Source of the DNA: Paratractidigestivibacter sp963649365
GTDB lineage: Bacteria; Actinomycetota; Coriobacteriia; Coriobacteriales; Atopobiaceae
DNA length: 40,794 nt
Reading direction: 5' to 3'
Assembly: GCA_963649365.1 (NCBI GenBank)
Contig: CAVJHQ010000008.1
Coordinates: 1-40,794 of the forward strand
This document shows positions 31,439 through 38,676 of this stretch, piece by piece. Both the position numbers and the translations under genes were made by a program. Numbering within the stretch: the stretch's first letter is position 1; each line of letters begins with the position of its first letter. Below the pieces are notes generated by a model. That model saw nothing but the letters and a program-made list of their open reading frames with translations, had not been told where the DNA came from and did not search any database.

Positions 31439-31625
31439 GGCTTCCCCCTCCTGTGACGCGATGTTATGTGAGGTATTTTTTGGGTCGACAAGCGAACCGA
31501 TGTAACTATACCCGCAGATAGGGGCCGCGCTTCTCAACACCGTGTTCAATTGCGCGAAAACCCTGGCACGGCCCGCCGCGCCGAGAGGAAGGCCAGGTAT
31601 CTCGCCCGCTTCTTGCCCTCATCCC

Positions 31626-31654
31626 TTGCCTTCCTCCATCGGGGCGGCTATCCT
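31626..31654 (+). promoter_or_regulatory. Sigma-70-type promoter of the VUT transporter gene
   Basis: TTGCCT (31626-31631), 17-bp spacer, TATCCT (31649-31654). A start near 31661 would give a leader of about 90 nt containing the hairpin at 31688-31716. Confidence 0.5.
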
Positions 31655-31687
31655 CTGCTACGGCGCACCGCCTGCGGGTCGTGCGCC

Positions 31688-31716
31688 CGCGCTGTTCGGG
31701 TCCGATATCCAGCGCG
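31688..31716 (+). promoter_or_regulatory. Leader hairpin before the VUT gene, possible preQ1-type element
   Basis: 7-bp perfect stem CGCGCTG / CAGCGCG with a 15-nt loop beginning TTC, followed by an A-rich tail TTAGAAGCTAAAACCAAAGG that runs into the ribosome-binding site. A stem, a TTC-starting loop and an A-rich tail ending at the SD recall preQ1-I riboswitches, and VUT/YhhQ transporters are known preQ1-regulated genes. The loop is longer than usual and I could not place the pseudoknot with confidence. Confidence 0.3.
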
Positions 31717-31751
31717 TTAGAAGCTAAAACCAAAGGAGAAAAGGAATAGCC

Positions 31752-32489
31752 ATGCTTAAAGAGACCCTTGAGGACTACAAGATCCTCCTGCGAAGCATCC
31801 CCGCTTCCACCATCACCGTGTTCGTCGTGAGCGTCATCCTCATGAACCTGCTGGCGAACAAGGAGCTCGTGAGCCTCCCCTACCTCGCGCTCGACTGCGG
31901 CTTCACCCTGAGCTGGGTCGCGTTCCTGTGCCAGGACATGATCTGCAAGCGCTTCGGGCCCAAGGCCTCCGTCAAGGTCTCCGTCATGGCCCTTGCCTGC
32001 AACCTGGCCGTGAGCCTGCTCTTCTGGCTCGTCTCCCTCGCGCCCGGCATGTGGGGCGCCTACTACACGACCGAGTCGCTCGAGGTCAACGCGGCGCTCA
32101 ACTCGACGATCGGCGGCTCCTGGTACGTCGTGCTGGGCAGCTCCGTGGCCATGCTCTGCTCCTCGTTCGTGAACTCGCACGTCAACCAGTTCATCGGCCA
32201 CCTTACCGACGACGGCAGCTTCGCCAAGTTCGCGCTGCGCAGCTACGTGTCCACCGGCGTGGGCCAGTTCGTGGACAACCTCGTCTTCGCCCTTATCGTG
32301 TCGTACAACTTCTTCGGCTGGACCCCGGTCCAGGTCATCACCTGCTCCATCACGGGCGCGCTCGCCGAGCTCGCCTGCGAGATCCTGCTCTCGCCCGTCG
32401 GCTTCCGCGTGGCCTCCGGCTGGGAGCGCGAGGGCGTGGGCGAGGACTACGTCCAGAAGCATGCGGCCGAGCTCGAGGCGCGCGCGTAA
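31752..32489 (+). CDS. VUT family transporter (YhhQ-like, queuosine precursor uptake)
   Basis: 245-residue membrane protein of the PF02592/YhhQ type, with about six helices. Seen are SVILMNLLANKELVSLPYLALDCGFTLSW, CQDMICKRFGPKASVKVSVMAL (the family's conserved cytosolic loop) and the GVGQFVDNLVF segment. Characterised members import queuine, preQ0 or preQ1 for tRNA modification. The ATG is preceded by AAGGA. Its stop codon overlaps the start of the following SDR gene by one base, so the two are probably translated together. Confidence 0.8.
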   Translation: MLKETLEDYKILLRSIPASTITVFVVSVILMNLLANKELVSLPYLALDCGFTLSWVAFLCQDMICKRFGPKASVKVSVMALACNLAVSLLFWLVSLAPGMWGAYYTTESLEVNAALNSTIGGSWYVVLGSSVAMLCSSFVNSHVNQFIGHLTDDGSFAKFALRSYVSTGVGQFVDNLVFALIVSYNFFGWTPVQVITCSITGALAELACEILLSPVGFRVASGWEREGVGEDYVQKHAAELEARA

Positions 32490-33187
32490 TGGACGTCCTC
32501 ATCACCGGCACGTCGTCGGGCATCGGGCGCGCGACCGCGGAGAAGTTCCTGGCCGAGGGGCACCGCGTCTGGGGGCTCGACGTGGCCGAGGCAACTATAG
32601 AAAGTGCTTCTTACCAGCACTTTATTTGCGACGTGGCGGATGCGGCGAGCCTGCCTGCGGGCCTGGAGCCGGAAGTTCTGGTAAACAACGCCGGTGTCCA
32701 GGGATCGCCCGACGACCTCGCCGTGAACCTGCGCGGAACCATCAACGTGACAGAGCGCTACGCCTTCGCGGGCCCCTGCGAGGGCGAGAAACGCGAGCTC
32801 GGACGGACCCCCGCGCCGCGCATCCGCTCTGTGGTTATGGTCGGCTCCGCGAGCGCGCACACGGGCAGCGAGTTTCCCGTCTACGCGGCGAGCAAGGGCG
32901 GCGTGGCGGCCTACACCAAGAACGTCGCCGGAAGGCTTGCCCCGCAGGCCATCTGCAACAGCGTCGACCCGGGCGGCGTGGCCACCGAGCTCAACCGTCC
33001 CGTGATGGACGACCCCGCGATGTGGGGGCGCATCATGGACCTGACGCCGCTGCGCCGCTGGGCCGAGCCGGCCGAGATCGCCGAGTGGATCTACTTCGTG
33101 GGCGTGACGAACCGCTTCATGACCGGCCAGAACCTGCTCATCGACGGCGGCGAGGCCGGCCGCACCGAGTTCGTCTGGCCGGACTAA
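32489..33187 (+). CDS. Short-chain dehydrogenase/reductase, compact
   Basis: 232 residues. Cofactor motif TGTSSGIGR near the N-terminus, shortened early strands, VNNAGVQG, VGSASAHTG, active-site YAASK, then NSVDPGGVATEL and LLIDGGEAG at the end. The start overlaps the VUT stop (TAATG). The pairing with a VUT transporter is unusual and the substrate is unknown. Convergent with the OYE-type reductase through a palindromic repeat block. Confidence 0.87.
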   Translation: MDVLITGTSSGIGRATAEKFLAEGHRVWGLDVAEATIESASYQHFICDVADAASLPAGLEPEVLVNNAGVQGSPDDLAVNLRGTINVTERYAFAGPCEGEKRELGRTPAPRIRSVVMVGSASAHTGSEFPVYAASKGGVAAYTKNVAGRLAPQAICNSVDPGGVATELNRPVMDDPAMWGRIMDLTPLRRWAEPAEIAEWIYFVGVTNRFMTGQNLLIDGGEAGRTEFVWPD

Positions 33188-33190
33188 CGT

Positions 33191-33322
33191 TTGGGGACAG
33201 GTTATCTCCTGCAGCCGGTTGGGGACAGGTTATCTCCTGCAGCGCATTTGGGACGGGTTGCTCTCCTTCCGCGGAAAGCAACCCGTCCCTTTTCAGCTGC
33301 AGGTTTTAACCTGTCCCCAAAC
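33191..33322. repeat. Nested repeat/palindrome block with GGGGACAGG motif
   Basis: Two direct copies of a 24-bp unit starting TTGGGGACAGGTTATC (33191-33214, 33219-33242), then a perfect 13-bp hairpin GGGACGGGTTGCT (33250-33262 with 33277-33289), then an inverted, related copy containing CTGCAGG and ACCTGTCCCC (33297-33322). It fills the 139-bp gap between the convergent SDR and OYE-type genes and can fold into large nested hairpins, likely acting as a two-way transcription stop. The motif style resembles the GGGAC palindromes at 28596-28670. Confidence 0.85.
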
Positions 33323-33326
33323 GGGG

Positions 33327-35288
33327 TTAGATGTCGAGCGCCGCGTGGTAGCCCTCATAAACGGCGTTCGTGATGGTGCTCACGCGGCCGGCGTCGCCGA
33401 TAACGCGGACGAAGGGCGCGCACCCGCGCAGGCTCGCGGCCACGTCGGCACGCGGCTTCTGGCCGAGGGCGCAGATCACGGTGTCGGCCGCAAGCTCCAC
33501 GCGCTCGCCCGACGCATCCTCACAGGCCACGCCCGTCTCGCCGACCTCGACGCAGCGAAGGCCACACCGCGCGTCCACGTGGGCCGCGACCTGCTCGAGC
33601 AGCAGCGGCCGGTGACGCACGTTCGCGTCCGGCGCGAGCGCGTCGCGCATCTCCACGAGCGCGACCTTCTTGCCAAGTCTGCCCAGGTGGATGGCCAGCT
33701 CGCAGCCCGCGAGGCCGCCGCCGAGCACGACCACGCGCTCCCCCACCTCGGCCTCGCGCAGATAGTAGTCGGTGGCCAGGATCACGCGCGGGTCGGCCAG
33801 GCCCGGGATCGGCGGCACGAGCGGCGTGGAGCCGACGGCCACGATGAGCGCGTCGGGCGCCTCGGCCGCGACGAGCTCCGGCGTGACCTCGACGCCGCAG
33901 CGGATCTGCGCCCCGGCCTCGGCGGCAAGCCGCGCGTAGGTGCCGGCGAGCTCGTACATCTCGTGCTTGAAGGGGATGGCCTGCTCGCCCTTGAGCACGC
34001 CGCCGACCTCGGCCTCCTTCTCGTAGAGCACGACGTCGTGGCCGCGGCGCGCGGCGGTGTAGGCGGCGTAGAGGCCGCCGGGGCCGCCGCCCGCGACCAG
34101 CACGCGGCGGCGGCGCGGCGCAGGCGCGACCTCGTGGCCCTCCATCTCGCGGCCGATCAGCGGGTTCACCGTGCAGCGGCGCGTGGAGGTGGCGGCGCGC
34201 TCGGCCATGCAGGTAAAGCAGCGCAGGCAGCGCACGATGCTCTCGTCGCGGCCCGAGACGACCTTGCGCGGCAGCTCCGGGTCGGCCAGGAGCGCGCGGC
34301 CCATGTACACCACGTCGGCCTTGCCCGAGGCGACGATCTCCTCCATCTGAGCCGGGTCGTTGAGGCCGCCGAGCGTGGCCACAGGCACGCTGACGTGCTT
34401 CTTTATCTCCGCGGCAAGGTACACGTTGCGGCCGTGGTCCTCGAACATGGAGGGGTGCGTGAGACCGAACCCGCGCTGATAGGTGCCCGCGGACACGTGC
34501 AGCAGGTCGACGCGCGACTCCAGCGCCTGCGCGATGCGCACGCCCTCGTCCAGGTCGTAGCCGCCCTCGAAGAGCTCGGAGCCGCTCATGCGGAACTCGA
34601 TCGGGAAGCGCGGGCCCACGGCCTCGCGCACGGCGTCGAGCACCTCGCAGGCGAAGCGGCAGCGGTTCTCCAGGCTGCCGCCGTACTCGTCGGCGCGGTG
34701 GTTGAAGTACGGCGAGAGGAACTGGTTGATGAGCCAGCCGTGGCCGCCGTGGATCATGAGCATGCGGAAGCCGGCGCGCTTGGCCAGGCCGGCGACGTGC
34801 CCGTAGGCCGCCGCGATCTCGCGCAGCTGCTCGACGGAGAGGGCGCGGACCTCCACGCCGTCGGGGCGCACCGTCGCGGACGGGCCCCACTGGTGCATCT
34901 CGTGCTGGCGCGTCTTGTCGGTCATGTAGGTGCCCGCGTACATGCCGGAGTGCGAGAGCTCGAGGCTCGCGACCGTGCCGTGGCGGTTGATCGCGTCGGC
35001 CGTGTAGGTGGCCGAGGCGAGCGAGTTCAGGATGGACTCGTCGAGGTGGTAGGCGTGGCTGCCGTCGGTGGCCGGGTGCACCATGCACTCCGAGACCGTG
35101 ACCGCCGCCGCGCCGCCCCAGGCGCGCAGCTCGTAGAAGGCGGTCGACTTGGGCCCGATGCAGCCGTCGTTCGTGATGTCGGTGCCGCCCATGGGCGCCG
35201 AGAACATGCGGTTGGCAAAGGTCTGGCCGGCGATGGTGATGGGCGAGCTCAGGTTCGGGAACTTGGGAACGAAGGCCGTGCAGGGCAT
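33327..35288 (-). CDS. NADH:flavin oxidoreductase/2-enoate reductase (FadH/BaiCD-like)
   Basis: 653-residue three-part flavoenzyme. The N-terminal TIM barrel (1-340, old yellow enzyme) has LELSHSGMYAG, MIHGGHGWLINQFLSPYFNHRADEYGG and DVVYMGRALLADPELP. A 4Fe-4S site follows in CLRCFTCMAERAATSTRRC. Then come FAD and NAD(P) domains with VLVAGGGPGGLYAAYTAA, YEKEAEVGG and VVVLGGGLAGCELAIHLG. It reduces activated C=C bonds with NAD(P)H; known relatives include 2,4-dienoyl-CoA reductase and bile-acid BaiCD/BaiH proteins. GAGAGGAG precedes the ATG. A strong promoter and a PadR operator lie upstream. Substrate unknown; possibilities include bile acids, phenolics or xenobiotics. Confidence 0.9.
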   Translation of the reverse strand: MPCTAFVPKFPNLSSPITIAGQTFANRMFSAPMGGTDITNDGCIGPKSTAFYELRAWGGAAAVTVSECMVHPATDGSHAYHLDESILNSLASATYTADAINRHGTVASLELSHSGMYAGTYMTDKTRQHEMHQWGPSATVRPDGVEVRALSVEQLREIAAAYGHVAGLAKRAGFRMLMIHGGHGWLINQFLSPYFNHRADEYGGSLENRCRFACEVLDAVREAVGPRFPIEFRMSGSELFEGGYDLDEGVRIAQALESRVDLLHVSAGTYQRGFGLTHPSMFEDHGRNVYLAAEIKKHVSVPVATLGGLNDPAQMEEIVASGKADVVYMGRALLADPELPRKVVSGRDESIVRCLRCFTCMAERAATSTRRCTVNPLIGREMEGHEVAPAPRRRRVLVAGGGPGGLYAAYTAARRGHDVVLYEKEAEVGGVLKGEQAIPFKHEMYELAGTYARLAAEAGAQIRCGVEVTPELVAAEAPDALIVAVGSTPLVPPIPGLADPRVILATDYYLREAEVGERVVVLGGGLAGCELAIHLGRLGKKVALVEMRDALAPDANVRHRPLLLEQVAAHVDARCGLRCVEVGETGVACEDASGERVELAADTVICALGQKPRADVAASLRGCAPFVRVIGDAGRVSTITNAVYEGYHAALDI

Positions 35289-35318
35289 AGAGGCTCCTCT
35301 CGCTAAGGTGACGAGACG

Positions 35319-35347
35319 AGAATATTCGCAGGTTGTTCTTATGTCAA
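35319..35347 (-). promoter_or_regulatory. Promoter of the OYE-type reductase gene
   Basis: On the minus strand TTGACA (35342-35347), 17-bp spacer, TATTCT (35319-35324): a near-consensus sigma-70 promoter. The PadR operator starts four bases upstream of the -35. Confidence 0.8.
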
Positions 35348-35350
35348 TGC

Positions 35351-35374
35351 TTACATGTTCTTCTCAACATGTAA
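35351..35374. promoter_or_regulatory. PadR operator (ATGT-N8-ACAT)
   Basis: Perfect inverted repeat TTACATGTT / AACATGTAA with a 6-bp spacer. It contains ATGT-N8-ACAT exactly, the known PadR-type box. It sits between the divergent reductase and PadR genes, next to the reductase -35 and over the proposed PadR -35. Confidence 0.82.
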
Positions 35375-35389
35375 CACTCGTGCGATACT
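35361..35389 (+). promoter_or_regulatory. Promoter of the padR-type gene
   Basis: TTCTCA (35361-35366), 17-bp spacer, GATACT (35384-35389), about 36 bp before the start codon. The -35 lies inside the palindromic operator, which implies autoregulation. Confidence 0.5.
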
Positions 35390-35424
35390 TGCGTAAGCAC
35401 CGCAAGCGTCGACGGAGACAAACG

Positions 35425-35985
35425 ATGGGAACCCTCAGATACGCCGTGCTCGGCCTGCTCAACCGCGAGGACATGACCGGCTACGAGCTCACGCGCGCGT
35501 TCAGCTCCTCGCTCTCGGAGTTCTGGAGCGCGCGCCACAGCCAGATCTACCCCGAGCTGCGCTCGCTCGCCGACGAGGGCCTCGTGACCTTCGAGGTCGA
35601 GACCAGCGGCACCGCCCTGGAGAAGAAGCGCTACTCCATAACCGCCGAGGGGCGGCGCGCGTTTCTTGCCTGGGAACGTAAGCCGCAGAAGCTCAAGCCC
35701 ACGCCCAAGGACGAGTTCCGGCTGCAGCTCTTCTTCGCAGACTGCCTGAAACCCGGCGAGCGAGAAGCGCTGCTGCGCGGCCAGCTTGCCGCGCATGAGG
35801 AGCGCCTCGGACACCTGCGCGCGAACGAGGCGCAGCTCACCGGTGGTGACCCGAGCGCCTTGGACGACAAAGGCTGGAGCGATTACCTGGTCCTTCTCGG
35901 CGCCGTCGAGCGAGAAGAGGGCACCTGCCGGTGGCTGCGCCGTTGCATAGAGCTTGACGCGGCGCGGAGCGGCGAGAAGCGCTGA
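35425..35985 (+). CDS. PadR family transcriptional regulator
   Basis: 186 residues, PadR subfamily with a C-terminal Vir_act_alpha_C-type helical region. Winged helix: LRYAVLGLLNREDMTGYELTRAF, then FWSARHSQIYPELRSLADEGLVTFEVE and KKRYSITAEGRRAFLAW. C-terminal half is alpha-helical, ending in an amphipathic helix likely used for dimerisation. The ATG at 35425 has GGAG seven bases upstream and the domain begins at once. Divergent from the OYE-type reductase with a PadR box between, so it probably represses the reductase until a phenolic-type or other ligand appears, and controls itself. Confidence 0.88.
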   Translation: MGTLRYAVLGLLNREDMTGYELTRAFSSSLSEFWSARHSQIYPELRSLADEGLVTFEVETSGTALEKKRYSITAEGRRAFLAWERKPQKLKPTPKDEFRLQLFFADCLKPGEREALLRGQLAAHEERLGHLRANEAQLTGGDPSALDDKGWSDYLVLLGAVEREEGTCRWLRRCIELDAARSGEKR

Positions 35986-36048
35986 CGGCGAGACGGCGGC
36001 GCGGTGACGCGTCGGCGGCGGCGACGCCGCGGCATCCACTTTGGCTAC

Positions 36049-36133
36049 CTAAACAATCTGACGGGATTCTCACAGCCGTTTGAGGCCCAAAATCGGGGCA
36101 TAACGTCCGTAATAATCCCGTCAGATTGTTTAG
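36049..36133. repeat. 85-bp element with perfect 20-bp terminal inverted repeats
   Basis: CTAAACAATCTGACGGGATT (36049-36068) and its exact complement (36114-36133) bound a 45-bp interior containing GCCCAAAATCGGGGC. It lies 63 bp after the PadR-gene stop. The loop is too long for a normal terminator. A MITE-like unit or a regulatory or recombination site is possible; no target-site duplication is clear. The remainder of 35986-36279 is G+C-rich with no other feature except the -10 at 36215. Confidence 0.8.
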
Positions 36134-36214
36134 CTTTCTGAATTGCGGAGAATGGCCCTCGTTGTCAGCGCCGCCTCCGCCTTAAACGCATGCCCGGGCC
36201 CTCGCGCGCCCGTT

Positions 36215-36220
36215 TAGAAT
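36215..36220 (+). promoter_or_regulatory. Putative -10 of the PAP2 gene
   Basis: TAGAAT, 60 bp before the start codon; no clear -35. Same hexamer and G+C-rich setting as at 4154-4159. Confidence 0.4.
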
Positions 36221-36279
36221 AGGCCGTGCCGCCCCGCGGATTGAGGGCGCAACCGTCGTCGCCGACCAAAGGAGAGACC

Positions 36280-37236
36280 ATGGACATCGAATATCTGCTC
36301 GCGCTCCAACGCCTCCGCGAGGCGACCGGGATATTCCTGGCCGAGTTCATGGGCATCGTGAGCAAGATCGCCGTGAGCGAGCTCCCGGTCCTGATGATCT
36401 GCTTCGTCTATTGGGCGTTCGACCGCCAGGCGGGCAAGCGCATCATCGGCGGGCTGTCGCTGGGCCTCTTCGTCAACGGCCTGCTCAAGCTCACGTTCTG
36501 CGTATACCGCCCCTGGATCCGCGACGCGCGCGTGCTGCCCTACGGGGACGCCAAGGTCGCCGCGACCGGCTACTCCTTTCCGAGCGGCCACTCGACCTGG
36601 GCCACCGCCTGCTTCGGCGGCGTCGGCGAGTGGCTGCGGAGAATGGGTTGGCGCGCGCTCTGCGCCGTGCTCTGGGTTTTCGTCGCGCTCGTCATGTTCT
36701 CGCGCAACTTCCTCGGCGTCCATACACCGCAGGACGTCCTCGTCGGCTTCGGCGCCACGGCGCTCTCGATGTTCGCCATCTATAAGCTCGAGGCCTGGAC
36801 CGACGAGGACCCCAGGCGCGACTATTTCGTGATGATCGCCGGGCTTGCCATCTGCGCCGCGGCGGTGGCCTACTACCAGCTCAAGCCGTACCCGCTCGAC
36901 TACAACGCTGGCGGCAGCCTCGTCGTGGACCCCTCGGCGATGATGATCGACTCGTTCCAGGGCGTCGGTCTGCTCGGCGGTTACGTGGTGGGCCGCCTCA
37001 TCGAGAGGCGCGGTTTCGACTTCGACCGCGAGCTCACCATGCGCGAGCGCATCGTCTGCGGAATCGTGGGGCTTATCCCCCTCTATCTCCTGGTCACCCT
37101 TGGGATGGGCCTGGTAAAGAGCCTGTTCGGCGCGGCGACAAAGAACGTTGTCATGTTCGCGGCGATCGCGCTCTACGCGATGGTGGTCATGCCCGCCGCC
37201 ATGGGGCTCGTGGCCAAGGTCCGCGACCGCAGGTAA
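36280..37236 (+). CDS. PAP2 family membrane phosphatase
   Basis: 318-residue integral membrane protein of the PAP2/type 2 phosphatidic acid phosphatase group. The three motifs are seen in order: KLTFCVYRP (K-x6-RP), PSGHS in YSFPSGHSTWA, and SRNFLGVHTPQD (SR-x5-H-x3-D). About eight hydrophobic helices. Likely dephosphorylates a lipid phosphate or undecaprenyl pyrophosphate at the outer membrane face. The ATG at 36280 is chosen for AAAGGAG upstream. Transcribed alone and convergent with etfA. Confidence 0.9.
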   Translation: MDIEYLLALQRLREATGIFLAEFMGIVSKIAVSELPVLMICFVYWAFDRQAGKRIIGGLSLGLFVNGLLKLTFCVYRPWIRDARVLPYGDAKVAATGYSFPSGHSTWATACFGGVGEWLRRMGWRALCAVLWVFVALVMFSRNFLGVHTPQDVLVGFGATALSMFAIYKLEAWTDEDPRRDYFVMIAGLAICAAAVAYYQLKPYPLDYNAGGSLVVDPSAMMIDSFQGVGLLGGYVVGRLIERRGFDFDRELTMRERIVCGIVGLIPLYLLVTLGMGLVKSLFGAATKNVVMFAAIALYAMVVMPAAMGLVAKVRDRR

Positions 37237-37260
37237 CAACAACGCGGGGCGGCGACGCGC

Positions 37261-37362
37261 GGGGCACGGCGTGCGGGGCACGGCGTGCGGGCGCGGCGGG
37301 GCGCGGCAGGCACGGCATGGCGCAGCAGAACCCCCAGTGGGGCCCGCCGAGCGCGCGGCGGG
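37261..37362. repeat. 14-bp tandem duplication and hairpin between PAP2 and etfA
   Basis: GGGGCACGGCGTGC is present twice in tandem (37261-37274, 37275-37288). A 7-bp hairpin CCCGCCG / CGGCGGG (37343-37349 with 37356-37362) lies further on. No T-tract on either side. The rest of this 237-bp convergent gap shows nothing recognisable. Confidence 0.55.
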
Positions 37363-37473
37363 TCCCGAAAACGCCCGACTGGACTCTCGGCAGGCCCCCA
37401 AAGCACAAACTCTGAGATTCCAGCGCATTCGCATCGGCTGCTCAGCCCCACGCTCCGCCGCTTCGGGCCCTGC

Positions 37474-38676
37474 TTAGCCTTCCAGCTCGGCGAGAAGAGC
37501 GGTCACGACCTCGACCGCGTCGCCGACCACCGAGTACTGCGCCGCGCCGAAGATAGGCGCGTCAGGGTCCTCGTTGATGGCGACCACGCACTCGGCGCCG
37601 CTGATGCCGGCCAAATGCTGGATCGCGCCCGAAACACCCACGCTGACCAGCAGCTTCGGCGCCACCGAGACGCCCGTCTGCCCCACCTGGTGGCGATACT
37701 CGAGCCAGCCGGCCTCCACGACCGGGCGCGTGCAGCCGAGCTCGGCGCCGAGGGCGTCGGCCAGGCGACGCATCAGCTTGAGGTTCTTCTTGCTGCCGAT
37801 GCCGCGGCCCACGACGACGAGGCGCTCGGCATCGGTGATGGACGGCTCGTCGGAGGGCGTCGCGTGCTCGAGCACCTCGACACGCGGCACGGCGTCGGCG
37901 GTAAGGACGACCTCCTCGACCGTGCCCTCGCGGGCCGCGTCGGGCTCGGGCGCGCGGAAGATGCCCGGGCGGACGGTCGCCATCTGCGGGCGGTGCGCGG
38001 GACACATGATGGTGGCCATCAAGTTGCCGCCGAAGGCCGGGCGCGTCTGGTGAAGCAGGCCCGACTCCTCGTCCATCTCGAGCACGGTGCAGTCGGCGGT
38101 GAGGCCGGTCTGCAGGCGGACGGCCACGCCGGGCGCGAGCTCGCGACCGAAGTTGGTGGCGCCGTAGAGAATGACCTCGGGCCTGCGCTCGCGCGCGAGG
38201 TCGCAGATCAGGCGGGCATAGCACTCGGCGTCGTTCTCGGCCAGGCGTCCGTCGCGGCAAAGCAGCACGGAGTCCGCGCCCGCGGCGATGAGCTGGGCGG
38301 CATTGCCCTCGGGAGCATCCGTCCCCTCGCCCAAGACCGCCGTTACCGCGCAACCGCGAACGGCCGCGAGCTCGCGCGCACGGCCCAGCAGCTCGAAGGC
38401 CACAGGCAGCACCGCGCCCGCGCCGTCCACCTGGCAGAACACCCAGATCCCCGAGTAAGAAGCGAGGTCGGCGGCGTCGGCCGCCTCCCCGCGCTCGATG
38501 GCGATCGCGCCGACCGGGCACGCGTCCACACAGCTGCCGCAGTACACGCAGTCGCCCGTGGCCACGGCGCGGCGCTCGCGCTTCTCGCCCTCGATGCGCA
38601 CGCCGCCGTTGGCGCACGCGCGGACGCACCGGCCGCAGCCGACGCACTTCTCGGCATCGATCAGAAGACCAGCCAT
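37474..38676 (-). CDS. etfA: Electron transfer flavoprotein alpha subunit with ferredoxin domain
   Basis: 400 residues. The first 60 carry two 4Fe-4S motifs, CVGCGRCVRACANGG (Ala in place of the usual Pro) and CVYCGSCVDACPVGA. The EtfA fold follows: GIWVFCQVDGAGAVLPVAFELLGRAREL, PEVILYGATNFGRELAPGVAVRLQTGLTADCT, and the C-terminal FAD domain VVVGRGIGSKKNLKLMRRLADALGAELGCTRPVVEAGW through GVSGAIQHLAGISGAECVVAINEDPDAPIF. The ferredoxin extension is known from Etf proteins such as CarE and the bifurcating lactate dehydrogenase LctC. Its ATG overlaps the etfB stop (TAATG). Confidence 0.93.
   Translation of the reverse strand: MAGLLIDAEKCVGCGRCVRACANGGVRIEGEKRERRAVATGDCVYCGSCVDACPVGAIAIERGEAADAADLASYSGIWVFCQVDGAGAVLPVAFELLGRARELAAVRGCAVTAVLGEGTDAPEGNAAQLIAAGADSVLLCRDGRLAENDAECYARLICDLARERRPEVILYGATNFGRELAPGVAVRLQTGLTADCTVLEMDEESGLLHQTRPAFGGNLMATIMCPAHRPQMATVRPGIFRAPEPDAAREGTVEEVVLTADAVPRVEVLEHATPSDEPSITDAERLVVVGRGIGSKKNLKLMRRLADALGAELGCTRPVVEAGWLEYRHQVGQTGVSVAPKLLVSVGVSGAIQHLAGISGAECVVAINEDPDAPIFGAAQYSVVGDAVEVVTALLAELEG

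Noticed and set aside
33219..35306. 695-codon plus-strand frame opposite the OYE-type reductase
   Set aside because: Shadow of the real gene, which has all motifs, a promoter and a ribosome-binding site; the frame also starts inside the palindromic repeat block.
37362..37418. Possible fifth repeat array between PAP2 and etfA
   Set aside because: Two segments 31 bp apart resemble the GCCCC-outer half of the 41-bp units (GTCCCGAAAACG, GCCCCCAAAGCA), but the CAGTAAC end is missing and no further units follow.
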